Source: JAAYBT01 sp964404395 (lineage in GTDB: Bacteria > Bacillota > Clostridia > Acetivibrionales > DTU013). Taken from it: a DNA stretch of 46,561 bases. Below, one piece after another: positions 26,044-34,393 of the stretch. Both the position numbers and the translations under genes were made by a program. The notes under the pieces were generated by a model that saw nothing but the letters and a program-made list of their open reading frames with translations, was not told the origin of the DNA and searched no databases. Each line of letters begins with the position of its first letter. Position 1 is the stretch's first letter. The stretch covers positions 1 through 46,561 of the forward strand of contig CAYOKA010000001.1 of the NCBI GenBank assembly GCA_964404395.1. The letters are read 5' to 3'.

Positions 26044-26838
26044 TTGCTGCGGGTAAATGGCGTGTATAAGGTCTTTAATTATGGAACAATTAACGAAAAA
26101 TTCGCCCTCCGTAATGTCAGCATCCGGATTGATGACGGGGATTTTGTCACATTAATCGGCGGAAACGGTGCGGGCAAATCTACACTGCTCAACTGTGTGG
26201 CAGGTGTTTATCCTGCTGACAAGGGTTCGATTCTCATAGACGGTACAGACGTGACAAAACAGCTGGAGCATAAGCGGGCAGCAATGCTGGGAAGAGTTTT
26301 CCAGGATCCAATGATGGGTACTGTTGCCAACATGGGCATTGATGAAAATCTGGCGCTTGCTTTTCGCCGTGGTCAGCGGCGCACACTGAAATGGGGCATC
26401 ACTAATAAGGAACGCACATTATATAAGGATATGCTCGAACAGCTGGATTTGGGACTGGAAGACAGGCTGAGCAATAAGGTGGGCTTGCTTTCAGGCGGCC
26501 AGCGCCAGGCATTGACACTGTTAATGGCAATCCTGAAAAAGCCGAAGCTCTTGCTTCTTGATGAGCATACAGCGGCACTGGATCCCAAAACGGCAGTAAA
26601 GGTGCTGGAATTAACTGATCAGCTTATTGTGGAGAACACACTGACAACGATGATGGTCACCCACAATATGAGAGATGCCATCAAGCATGGCAATCGGCTG
26701 ATAATGATGAACGATGGACAGATTATCCTGGATATCAGGGGGGAAGAAAAGCAGAAGCTTACGGTGGAAAACCTGCTAAAGCGTTTTGGAAAGGCCAGCG
26801 GGCAGGAGTTTGCAGATGACCGTGCATTGCTTTCTTAA
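26044..26838 (+). CDS. ABC transporter ATP-binding protein, TrpZ-like
   Basis: Energy-coupling ATPase of the T-box-controlled importer, 264 aa. Walker A is GGNGAGKST, the ABC signature LSGGQRQALTLLMA, Walker B LLLLDEHTAALD and the H-loop VTHN. The Walker B segment with DEHTAALDPKT, rather than DEPT, is characteristic of this transporter group. The frame begins at a GTG at 26035, but this abuts the GGAGGG site (from 26030). The TTG at 26044 is better spaced and I use it. The gene is coupled to the permease, whose stop ends at 26042. Confidence 0.87.
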   Translation: MLRVNGVYKVFNYGTINEKFALRNVSIRIDDGDFVTLIGGNGAGKSTLLNCVAGVYPADKGSILIDGTDVTKQLEHKRAAMLGRVFQDPMMGTVANMGIDENLALAFRRGQRRTLKWGITNKERTLYKDMLEQLDLGLEDRLSNKVGLLSGGQRQALTLLMAILKKPKLLLLDEHTAALDPKTAVKVLELTDQLIVENTLTTMMVTHNMRDAIKHGNRLIMMNDGQIILDIRGEEKQKLTVENLLKRFGKASGQEFADDRALLS

Positions 26839-26885
26839 GTAAGGCAAAAGCGCCCTATGTTGTTATGCCATTGCTTGCGCTTATG

Positions 26886-26894
26886 TGATAAAAT
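26886..26894 (+). promoter_or_regulatory. Extended -10 promoter of the SDR gene
   Basis: TGA plus TAAAAT (26889-26894) lies about 28 bases before the SDR start; the -35 is not obvious. Confidence 0.4.
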
Positions 26895-26922
26895 GAAATA
26901 AAAAAACCAAAGGAGACCAGCT

Positions 26923-27759
26923 ATGAGCAGGCAGTATGGCAATGTTGTACTTGTGACGGGGGCTTCATCGGGTATTGGAGAATCGATTGCACGGGTTTTA
27001 TCCCAGTGCGGCTATAGGGTTTACGGCACTTCCAGAAAGCCGCCTGCCCAAGTGCAGGACAGTGTAGGCGCACAGGAGTGCAGGGTGGAAATGCTGCAAA
27101 TGGATGTCCGAAATGAGGAATCGGTCAGGTTAGCGATTGAAAAGATAATTGAAGCAGAAGGTGAAATCAACATTGTCATAAATAATGCGGGCATGGGGAT
27201 TGCCGGTTCTGTGGAGGACACGTCCTCTGAAGAGGCTTTCCTGCAGCTGGACACTAATTTTCTCGGCGTGCACAGAGTTGTCAGACAAGTGCTGCCATAT
27301 ATGCGGAAGCAGGGTAGGGGTCTGATTGTTAACATGTCATCTGTCGGCGCTTTATTTCCCATACCCTATCAATCAATGTATGTTGCCGCAAAAGCAGCAT
27401 TAGAGGGCATGAGCGGCTCTCTTCGCAATGAGCTCAGGCCTTTTGGTATAAAGGTCGCTCTGGTAGAGCCGGGAGATACAAAAACCGGCTTTACCGGCAG
27501 CAGGATTTTTGTGGAGGCCGGCGGAGAGGATTCCGCCTATTCGGAGTATAGCAAAAAATCCATAGCGGTAATGGAACAGGATGAGCAGAAGGGCCCTGAT
27601 CCGATTGTTGTGGCAAGGGCAGTTCGTAAAATAATTGAACGCAGGAAGCCACCGGTATGTGTTGTGGTAGGCATGCAGTATAAATTGCTCGTATTCTTAA
27701 AGAGGCTGATTCCAAGAGCGTTGGAATCATATATTGTCGGCCGGATGTACAAGGGATAG
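26923..27759 (+). CDS. Short-chain dehydrogenase/reductase of unknown substrate
   Basis: Classical NAD(P)-dependent SDR of 278 aa. The cofactor motif is TGASSGIG (12-19), then NNAG (87-90) and the catalytic Ser139/140, Tyr153 and Lys157 (YVAAK). Arg38 after the second beta strand (TSRKP) suggests NADPH. The C-terminal 50 residues end in a hydrophobic segment with basic residues (YKLLVFLKRLIPRALESYIV), which could touch the membrane. The layout resembles many SDRs annotated as oxidoreductases acting on lipids or retinol-like substrates, but no substrate can be assigned. The start has GGAG nine bases upstream. Confidence 0.85.
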   Translation: MSRQYGNVVLVTGASSGIGESIARVLSQCGYRVYGTSRKPPAQVQDSVGAQECRVEMLQMDVRNEESVRLAIEKIIEAEGEINIVINNAGMGIAGSVEDTSSEEAFLQLDTNFLGVHRVVRQVLPYMRKQGRGLIVNMSSVGALFPIPYQSMYVAAKAALEGMSGSLRNELRPFGIKVALVEPGDTKTGFTGSRIFVEAGGEDSAYSEYSKKSIAVMEQDEQKGPDPIVVARAVRKIIERRKPPVCVVVGMQYKLLVFLKRLIPRALESYIVGRMYKG

Positions 27760-27796
27760 CAGGGGACTAATCAATAGGATAAGCTATTAGAGCAGA

Positions 27797-29107
27797 TTAT
27801 CGGAGTAGGGGAGAGTAATGCCGCTCCATTTTTCCTGTTTTGAGAACCTCCATAATTTTTTCTACGCCCAGCTTTCTAGCGTAAAGGAAGCCATCCCAGG
27901 CAGCAAGTGAAAGCTTGCCATCTGCCAGATAGTCCATAATCCATTCCCCGCAATATTGTGGATCCGATTGATGCAGCCCGGCACCCAAATCTCTGAGCCA
28001 ACGCTGGTTATATACTTCATGAGGACCTATTGGCGGGGCTATGATGATCGGTATGCCCAGGCCACAGTAGAAGGACATCTCGGAAGGCTTTGTCCAGAGG
28101 ATATCTGTGTTACGTATGAGCTTGTTGAACTCTTGAAAATATTGGTCCTTGTTCTCGTTAAATACGACGCGAGCCTCATCGCTTTCTGACAGGCCGCTCT
28201 TTTTTAGCAGCTTTTCAAAGTAATTCTTTACCTCAGTTCTGTGTGCAGCGACCAGATTTAGCCTGATTCTGTTAGCCTTTATGAGCTTTTTCAAGCTCTT
28301 TACCATGCCCTCTGCGATTTCCGCTTGAGCTCCGGCACCTCCCACAGAGTAGGTCAGTGTGATTGGCCCGGACTGTGCTTCAGGATGCCATTTGTCACCC
28401 AGATAGTATTTTACCTCTTGTCCGTGAATGATTCTGAAGCGCCTTGTGGGATCAAGCCTAATCAGCCTATTTGATAGATCATGTCGTATAATGCTCATGT
28501 TTTTCCCGATATTCTCCATAGGAAGAGGAAAGCCCGTCAGATATATACGCTCATCAGGAACGCCATATCCCTTCAAACGGCGCATGGCATTGCCACACGG
28601 GGCAAAATAAACGATTCTGCTCTCCTTTGGCTTTTCTGCAACCCATACCCTGTTGATGTCGGCATCACATATGATGCAATAAACCGGTAAATCAGTCAGC
28701 CGTTCAGCGGCTATGGCTGCTGCATAAAAGGATGTGATAACGGGGAGCTCTCTGGTATCGAGCTTCATACCCATGCCCTTGCCCATCCCGCGATTAATCA
28801 GAGTAGAGAGTGATTTAACCTGCAAAGAGGGCTTGGATTGGTCGCGTAGCGGGTAGTATGGTGATATGTTTTGTATTTTTTCCAGGATGTTGAATAAATA
28901 CGAACCAATGAGTGGTATCTGGCGTGTTCGAGAAAGTGTTTCATAGGAGCTCCGAAAGATTTTCCATTGATTTTTTTCTTTTTTATTGCAAACCGATTCT
29001 TCACCAAATAATTGTATTCCCTCGTGTGCAATGTCTCTTAGGGGGTAGGTAGCTCGTTGATGCCCAAGTCCCATGTTTGCCGAAACAATCCAGACCTTTT
29101 TGTCCAT
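27797..29107 (-). CDS. GT-B-fold glycosyltransferase-like protein
   Basis: Protein of 436 aa that I recognise only at the fold level. The N-terminal VWIVSANMGLGHQRAT resembles the nucleotide-sugar glycosyltransferase opening of MurG and MGDG synthases (GxGH). The C-terminal LWTKPSEMSFYCGLGIPIII, followed by PPIGPHEVYNQRWL and GAG, resembles the donor-binding half of GT28-like enzymes. A basic, Arg-rich middle part (residues 200-235) is present. There is no signal peptide. The ATG at 29107 with GGAGG upstream is preferred to the TTG at 29110. Donor and acceptor are unknown. Confidence 0.65.
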   Translation of the reverse strand: MDKKVWIVSANMGLGHQRATYPLRDIAHEGIQLFGEESVCNKKEKNQWKIFRSSYETLSRTRQIPLIGSYLFNILEKIQNISPYYPLRDQSKPSLQVKSLSTLINRGMGKGMGMKLDTRELPVITSFYAAAIAAERLTDLPVYCIICDADINRVWVAEKPKESRIVYFAPCGNAMRRLKGYGVPDERIYLTGFPLPMENIGKNMSIIRHDLSNRLIRLDPTRRFRIIHGQEVKYYLGDKWHPEAQSGPITLTYSVGGAGAQAEIAEGMVKSLKKLIKANRIRLNLVAAHRTEVKNYFEKLLKKSGLSESDEARVVFNENKDQYFQEFNKLIRNTDILWTKPSEMSFYCGLGIPIIIAPPIGPHEVYNQRWLRDLGAGLHQSDPQYCGEWIMDYLADGKLSLAAWDGFLYARKLGVEKIMEVLKTGKMERHYSPLLR

Positions 29108-29210
29108 CAAAACAGCCTCCGTTATCTGAAAAGAGTATATAGATATTGTATCAGATAAAGAGGCTGAGGGATAGATTAAGATTACAAATAGGTGTTAAAC
29201 ATCGAATTAT

Positions 29211-29420
29211 TTACCAATCCTGATGATACTTGCAATGGCTACGTCTGGGAATGAGAATCCATGCGATAAAATATGCGAGTAGGCCAATGCCCTCAAGGAA
29301 AATGGAAAAGAACCATATAAGCCTAACGATAGTAGGGTCGATTCCAAAGTATTCACCAATTCCTCCGCACACACCGCCGATTTTTTTATTTGTATCAGAC
29401 AAAAATATTCTTCTATCCAT
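29211..29420 (-). CDS. PspC-domain small membrane protein
   Basis: A 69-aa protein consisting of one PspC domain. The N-terminal basic part LSDTNKKIGGVCGGIGEYF carries the family core and is followed by DPTIVRLIWFF and a hydrophobic helix. PspC proteins act in envelope stress responses. The frame runs back to 29627, but only the ATG at 29420 has a proper site (GGAGG eight bases upstream) and the extra upstream residues are not PspC-like. The gene is divergent from the HD-domain gene. Confidence 0.85.
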   Translation of the reverse strand: MDRRIFLSDTNKKIGGVCGGIGEYFGIDPTIVRLIWFFSIFLEGIGLLAYFIAWILIPRRSHCKYHQDW

Positions 29421-29535
29421 ATCAGTTTCTCCTCCAATAGTTTTAACTGTTTTCATCTTACAATTAATGATACGAGAGCAGACCTTCCATGTCTGAAAAA
29501 ATATAGAACTCTCGCTTTTATTCAGGTAGATAATG

Positions 29536-29544
29536 TGATATGAT
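29536..29544 (+). promoter_or_regulatory. Extended -10 promoter of the HD-domain gene
   Basis: TGA followed by TATGAT (29539-29544), about 55 bases upstream of the ATG at 29599. Confidence 0.4.
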
Positions 29545-29598
29545 TTTTTTGTCAATGTATTTCTTTTATTATGCAGTGTTGTCAGGAGGTCGCGGCCA

Positions 29599-30792
29599 AT
29601 GATCAGGGAGAGCTTTCTTAGGTTCATCTATCAGGCTGCCAGTATGCAGCGTTGGAATGATCATATAAGGCCTCATAAGGGCTTTACGGAATTGGACAAA
29701 CAGGCACATAAGCTGTTCTATGCATATGTTATCGGAAGGTTCGAAGAGGAGACCGAGCCGGTGGATTGGACAAAGCTTATTGAGGGAGCCATTTTCGAAT
29801 TTCTACAACGCATTTTACTGACAGATATCAAGCCCAATATTTTTCATATGCTGATGGAGAAGCACGGACAGCAGATGAATGAGCTTGTTATGGAAAAGCT
29901 GATGACAATGGGACTAAATGATATCCAGCCGGAGCTTGCAGATAGAATGCGTGACTATCTTTTTGACCCCGAGTACAGCAATCATGAGAAGAGGATATTA
30001 AGCGCATCCCATTATCTTGCAACAAATTGGGAGTTCAATATAGTCTATCATTTATGCACTGACCTTTTCGGCATTGAGGAGACAAAAAGAAATATTGAAA
30101 AGCAGCTAGAGGGACATCAAAATATTGCCGGTGTACGCAAACTGGTTTTCAACAGCGGCGCAACGGATTTTCTTAATCTTGTGGGACAGTTGAGATTTCA
30201 GCAAAGATGGGCGCAGACACAGAGAGTTCCTGAAACCTCGGTGGCGGGACATATGTTGATAGTTGCTCTGCTTTCATACTTGCTGTCTTTACAGATGAAC
30301 CCGTGCGAGAAGCGCAAATACAACAATTTCTTTGCGGGGCTTTTTCACGATATGCCTGAAGTATTAACCAGAGATATTGTTTCGCCTGTTAAAAACTCTA
30401 TAGAGGGTCTCGGAGATCTTATTAAAACAATTGAGGACATTCAGATGGAGGAGGTGCTGCTGCCGTTACTGCCCCATAGCTGGAGATCTGAAATTCGCTA
30501 TTTTTCTGAAAATGAGTTTGCAGGCAAAATTGTTCTGGATAACAAGATATTGGAGGTCAGCTCCGATAAAATTAACGAGCTTTACAATGAAAATCGGTTT
30601 TCGCCGGTAGACGGCAACATTATTGAGTTCTGCGACAAGTTTGCAGCCTATATGGAAGCGTACCTATCCATCAAGCATGGTATTTCCTCTTCAAATCTTG
30701 TGGATGGTCACAGCGACCTTTATAAACGATTTGGGAAAACAAAGATTGCAGGAATGAATTTAGGAATACTATTTGATTATTTCAAGCTTTAG
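29599..30792 (+). CDS. HD-domain protein (YfbR-like phosphohydrolase family)
   Basis: Protein of 397 aa with a predicted metal-dependent phosphohydrolase domain in its second half. The HD signature is GLFHDMPEVLTRDIVSPVK (about residues 250-268), which matches the HDxxEVLTxDxxxPVK motif of the YfbR/COG1896 group. An upstream His (AGHMLIVALL, about 217) completes the metal site. The N-terminal half (1-200) is helical and not assigned. YfbR hydrolyses deoxynucleoside monophosphates; this longer protein may act on another nucleotide. The start has GGAGG ten bases upstream. The next gene begins 38 bases downstream on the same strand. Confidence 0.82.
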   Translation: MIRESFLRFIYQAASMQRWNDHIRPHKGFTELDKQAHKLFYAYVIGRFEEETEPVDWTKLIEGAIFEFLQRILLTDIKPNIFHMLMEKHGQQMNELVMEKLMTMGLNDIQPELADRMRDYLFDPEYSNHEKRILSASHYLATNWEFNIVYHLCTDLFGIEETKRNIEKQLEGHQNIAGVRKLVFNSGATDFLNLVGQLRFQQRWAQTQRVPETSVAGHMLIVALLSYLLSLQMNPCEKRKYNNFFAGLFHDMPEVLTRDIVSPVKNSIEGLGDLIKTIEDIQMEEVLLPLLPHSWRSEIRYFSENEFAGKIVLDNKILEVSSDKINELYNENRFSPVDGNIIEFCDKFAAYMEAYLSIKHGISSSNLVDGHSDLYKRFGKTKIAGMNLGILFDYFKL

Positions 30793-30830
30793 GAAATACA
30801 GCAAGAATTCACAAAAGACAGGGTGATAAC

Positions 30831-31421
30831 ATGAATAAGTATATGGGTTTTTACGAATTAAAGTCCTTAAGTCTCCCGACTGTGCCTTGGTTGCTGTTTA
30901 AACCGGATACTGTACTGGATGAACACCTTTTGTGGACGGTTAGGGTGGCGGTGGAAAGCGGTAACGATCATAATTTACCTCGGGCTGTGGGCGTACCATC
31001 TGATGAAGCAACACTGAAGGGCAAAGAATTTCTTAGGGAATACGGCAGTAATGGTATCGTGGTATATTATCCATATTTTATTGCGGAAAAAAGCGGCGTT
31101 TTGGATATCAACAGCAATAGGACAGTGATTGAAGCGGTAGAGAAGGATTTATGGAATCTTGTAACCTTCGGAAGAAAGAATTTGACGGTAATATTGCCAA
31201 AGGAGCAGCCGGAGGAGTATTTTGGGGAAGCGGATTTCCTTGACAAAAATGAAATCAGTGAGCTTGTGAAACACGCTTCTGTTATCGGCGGCCGCTATAG
31301 GCAGGAGCTTAGTCAAGGCAGATCCATATTGGCTGAGTGGAGTTATGCTTATAACACTGATATTTTGTATAAACCGATTGGAGACAGGTATCTAGTGTTT
31401 TATGAATTAAGGACGCTATGA
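30831..31421 (+). CDS. Conserved-looking hypothetical protein
   Basis: Protein of 196 aa that I do not recognise. There is no signal peptide or transmembrane segment. It is rich in aromatic residues and mixed alpha/beta in character, with segments such as GFYELKSLSLPTVPWLLFKP at the N-terminus and VVYYPYFIAEKSGVLDI in the middle. A ribosome binding site (GGGTGA) precedes the ATG. The gene follows the HD-domain gene by 38 bases and is probably in its operon. Confidence 0.7.
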   Translation: MNKYMGFYELKSLSLPTVPWLLFKPDTVLDEHLLWTVRVAVESGNDHNLPRAVGVPSDEATLKGKEFLREYGSNGIVVYYPYFIAEKSGVLDINSNRTVIEAVEKDLWNLVTFGRKNLTVILPKEQPEEYFGEADFLDKNEISELVKHASVIGGRYRQELSQGRSILAEWSYAYNTDILYKPIGDRYLVFYELRTL

Positions 31422-31504
31422 TGGAACAATCAATTGTAAGAATACGTCATAACAACAGACATGAGATTTATGACGATTTATGGTGTTTTATGGATGATAT
31501 CTAA

Positions 31505-31533
31505 TTGAATAATTGCGATAAATATGATACCAT
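31505..31533 (+). promoter_or_regulatory. Promoter of the PP2C-like/LysM gene
   Basis: TTGAAT (31505-31510), a 17-base spacer and TACCAT (31528-31533) with TGA directly before the -10. It lies about 80 bases upstream of the gene. Confidence 0.45.
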
Positions 31534-31614
31534 ATCAAGTAGGAAAATTAATACTAACAAATAGTGTAATTTATGTCTATATAGAGTTTTACAAAAGATG
31601 AGGGGGGTATACAC

Positions 31615-32967
31615 ATGGGAAACACCATCAAAATATCATTCTCCGCAGTTACTCACATAGGTACAGCAAGAACTATAAACGAAAACAAGGTATTTGCAAA
31701 CGGGAAGTTTTTTTATCCCGTTACATCAGATTATGCTCAGATTTCACTTGAGGTAAATGACAGCAAGTGCTTTTTTGCACTGTCCGAAAGCATGGAGGAT
31801 GAAGAATCCGGTATTTCTCTTACAAAGGACCTCAAGAAATTTCATCAGAAGGCAATGACCAGTTCCAAGGACATCCATGTTAAGCTGGATGATTTGGTGC
31901 AGTGTGTGGAGCAATCCAGCAATCTGCTTCATAGCCTTTCATTAAGTGAAGAAGATTTCAGGGAGAAGAGACCTTCGTTTTCAGGAGTTTTAGTTGATGA
32001 GGGCAATATCGCTGCAGTCAACCTTGGGAACTGTAGAATATATAAGCTCGAGGGGGATACCTTCAAGCTGTTGGTTAATGATTATAAAAGGGCCGAAAGA
32101 TTGCTTAAAATGGGGATTATCAGCAGTGAACAGGCTGAGATGCTTACCGGCAGGCAAAAATCATTAATGGACGAAGGAAGGTCCAATGTAAAAAAATCCG
32201 ATGTTAACCCACTCAGAGAGGGAACCGTCTATCTGATATGCAGTTACGGGCTTGCTGAGGCTGTCAACGAGGATGTTATATACGATATTCTTGGTTCAAA
32301 TGCCGGCTCGGATGAAATTGCCAGCCGGCTGGTAGAAGAAGCGATTAAAAACGATGCTGAGGACAATTCTACAGCTTTAGTCATTAAGGTGGATAATGCG
32401 GGAGAGAAGCAGGTTCAAATGCCCGGGCCGCGCGCGGTCCAATACCGTTCTGCGTCAAGCAGGATTCCTGTCAGACCAACACGAGCTACAGCAGCAAAGC
32501 CAAAAAGCTCGGTAGATGTCAGTAAAATCGTCTCCGTCATTGTACTTGTGGTTTTGGCTACGGCGGTTCTTTTTGGTGCATTTAGGCTGTGGCAGTTGGT
32601 TCGCCCGGGGGAACAGGAAGCATCCTCGGATCAGGAAAACACACTTGATGCCGAAGGCACCGAAGATACTACAGTTCCATCGGAAGCCTTTGATGATACA
32701 GAGGATATATTTGCGCCGGATGACGATTTTGAGGAGGAAGATCCCATTTTTGATGATACGGAAGACGATGTGGATGGGTCTGATACGGATGTGGTGGGAG
32801 AAGAGGGATTGTATTACACTGTCAAGTCCGGGGACATGCTGATGGTGCTTGCCAGAAAGTATTATGGCGATGAAAGTAAATATAAGCTTATTATGGAAGC
32901 TAACGATATAAGCGACCCGAATAAAATCACTGTCGGACAGAAGCTGTTCATTCCGCCGCTTGAGTAG
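31615..32967 (+). CDS. Degenerate PP2C-like domain fused through a TM helix to an extracytoplasmic LysM domain
   Basis: Protein of 450 aa with an unusual order. A cytoplasmic PP2C-type Ser/Thr phosphatase fold occupies about residues 5-260. A transmembrane helix follows at about 304-326, then an acidic Asp/Glu-rich linker (335-398). A C-terminal LysM domain (about 400-450) begins YYTVKSGDMLMVLARKYYG. Positions that hold metal-binding Asp in active PP2Cs are changed: NED is NEN (22-24), GDSR is GNCR (138-141) and SDG is SYG (210-212). Only the final DN (250-251) is kept. It is therefore probably a pseudophosphatase that senses the cell wall through LysM or signals by binding. The start has a GGGGGG site. 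Confidence 0.82.
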   Translation: MGNTIKISFSAVTHIGTARTINENKVFANGKFFYPVTSDYAQISLEVNDSKCFFALSESMEDEESGISLTKDLKKFHQKAMTSSKDIHVKLDDLVQCVEQSSNLLHSLSLSEEDFREKRPSFSGVLVDEGNIAAVNLGNCRIYKLEGDTFKLLVNDYKRAERLLKMGIISSEQAEMLTGRQKSLMDEGRSNVKKSDVNPLREGTVYLICSYGLAEAVNEDVIYDILGSNAGSDEIASRLVEEAIKNDAEDNSTALVIKVDNAGEKQVQMPGPRAVQYRSASSRIPVRPTRATAAKPKSSVDVSKIVSVIVLVVLATAVLFGAFRLWQLVRPGEQEASSDQENTLDAEGTEDTTVPSEAFDDTEDIFAPDDDFEEEDPIFDDTEDDVDGSDTDVVGEEGLYYTVKSGDMLMVLARKYYGDESKYKLIMEANDISDPNKITVGQKLFIPPLE

Positions 32968-32981
32968 AACTGGTCAATTGA

Positions 32982-33257
32982 AAAAGTAACTTCCACTTTG
33001 CAAAAGTAAATTCCACCCCGAGTTGTGCTATCTTTTTTGTGGCAGGTGGTGCCTCTGGTTTTTAGTACTATCTTTTAAGAAGGGATGGATTTAGAGTAAT
33101 CTTGTCGTGTGGGATAAGTTCTAAGTTCATCCTTCTTAAAATGTCTTCTCCATCCGGCTCCGCCTGCGATGAACGGGCAAAAATTGCCCGCCCTTGACAT
33201 CCCCGGGTGTCGTGATCAATATCACATAATGTAAATGTTTGCAAAAGTAATTTCCAC
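32982..33257 (+). repeat. Three copies of a 15-base motif, AAAAGTAANTTCCAC
   Basis: Copies lie at 32982-32996, 33002-33016 and 33243-33257, all in one orientation and differing only at the N. Directly repeated short motifs like this occur at the ends of IS21-type elements as transposase-binding sites. No transposase of that kind remains, so I treat these as ends of a lost or internally deleted element. A short palindrome (33174-33190) lies between copies 2 and 3. Confidence 0.5.
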
Positions 33258-33301
33258 GTTTCCCATTTCCCCGCATACGGGACATATCTCAAAAATTACA
33301 C

Positions 33302-33705
33302 AGATCCGGAAGCAAAAGAAAATATCTTGAGCAGCAACTGGCATATAAAGATCAGGAGATAGAGTTTTTAAAAATTGTATCTTTAAGCCGGGAGGTTTTG
33401 GAATTATGAATGTTCCCGCATCTTCCAAGTACGCAACCATTCGAGAGATGACTCGGCGAGATAATAACTTGATGAATATTATCTGGTTATGTGCTGCTGT
33501 CAGCGTTTCACGATCCGGATACTATCACTATCTTGAAACGGAAGACCTTAGACAGCAGCGCGAGGAGCAAGATCGAAAGGACTTTCTGATTATTTTGGAG
33601 GCTTACAAGTTTCGCGGTTACAGCAAAGGAGCCCGCGGTATTTACATGCGACTTCTTCATATAGCTCCTCCTGTGCACATGAACATTAAGAAAATCCGAC
33701 GTTTG
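33302..33705 (+). pseudogene. Truncated IS3-family transposase (orfA tail plus 5' part of orfB)
   Basis: The first part (33302-33409) encodes the leucine-zipper end of an IS3 orfA: LEQQLAYKDQEIEFLK, then a stop. An ATGA overlap starts orfB at 33406. Its first 100 residues match the helix-turn-helix (HTH_21) region of IS150-group OrfB proteins: LCAAVSVSRSGYYHYLE, then an Arg/Glu-rich helix and RGYSKGARGIYMRL. Similarity stops near KKIRRL (about 33705), before the DDE integrase domain. The start of orfA, the catalytic part of orfB and clear terminal repeats are missing, so it cannot move. Confidence 0.78.
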
Positions 33706-33880
33706 GCTCTGCCCCACACCCCGAGGTTTTCGCTTTGGTTTCCAGGGAGGCAGTGCTTGCTTGTAATAAAAAGAAGCAGTGCCGATACACACCGCCTCCC
33801 TTGTAAATCCACACGGTCGCTCGGGTCGCTCCTCAGCGTTGCCCTATCCTCCCTTGTAGTAAAGCACGGTTAGTATAACA
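33706..33880. other. Unidentified, relatively GC-rich debris with an 11-base direct repeat
   Basis: The sequence changes character directly after the transposase remnant. CCTCCCTTGTA occurs twice (33795-33805 and 33848-33858). No intact gene is seen. The composition differs from the AT-rich DNA that follows, which suggests leftovers of another mobile element. Confidence 0.4.
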
Positions 33881-34393
33881 TAAATACCTATTTGATTGGA
33901 ATAACAAAAACTCAAATTGTCCTTGACATGGGGTACACTTTATTATTTTTTAGCTTGAAGTGTCAAAAACCTGATAAAACTTCTGCAAAAGTGCGAAAGT
34001 TATATGTAATATCGTGTAACAAAGCAGTAAAATGAATGTAATACAATTAAATTGCAGTATATACTAATAAATAAGTGTTGTAATGTTAAAATGCCTGTGA
34101 TATAAACTGTGTGTAATAACGTGAAAGAAACGAGAAAGTGAAATGTAAATCAATTTGAAATAAATAAAAAATGGTGAAATAGTCAGAGTTCTGACAAGTA
34201 ATATCTGAAAAATAAATATTATGTACAGGCATTCGAAGACTCGCTTATATCCAAAGAAAAATCGGTCCTGATCAGCAGGAATTATTTAAAGCAGTATTTT
34301 GAATAAGTGATGGCCGGTGAGATGCGTATAGATCAAAATTTCATTTTACTCAAAGGTACTACATTATTACCGAATTAGTATTTAGGAGGCTGT
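33881..34393. other. AT-rich upstream region of the accessory cluster
   Basis: About 510 bases without a supported gene. It holds a candidate promoter (34078-34106) and a possible leader of about 285 nt. One frame (34205-34306) could be the end of a lost gene (34 codons, ending NYLKQYFE and a stop) but may be chance. Confidence 0.4.
34078..34106 (+). promoter_or_regulatory. Candidate promoter of the accessory operon
   Basis: TTGTAA (34078-34083), a 17-base spacer and TATAAA (34101-34106) with TGA before the -10 (extended -10). No clear LacI-type operator overlaps it. Confidence 0.45.

Noticed and set aside
29421..29627. Long N-terminal extension of the PspC gene
   Set aside because: The upstream codons are not PspC-like and the GGAGG site fits the ATG at 29420.
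33068..33440. Two leftward open frames in the repeat scar, one with CPVCG
   Set aside because: They overlap each other and the repeat motifs and lack good starts; treated as element debris, not genes.
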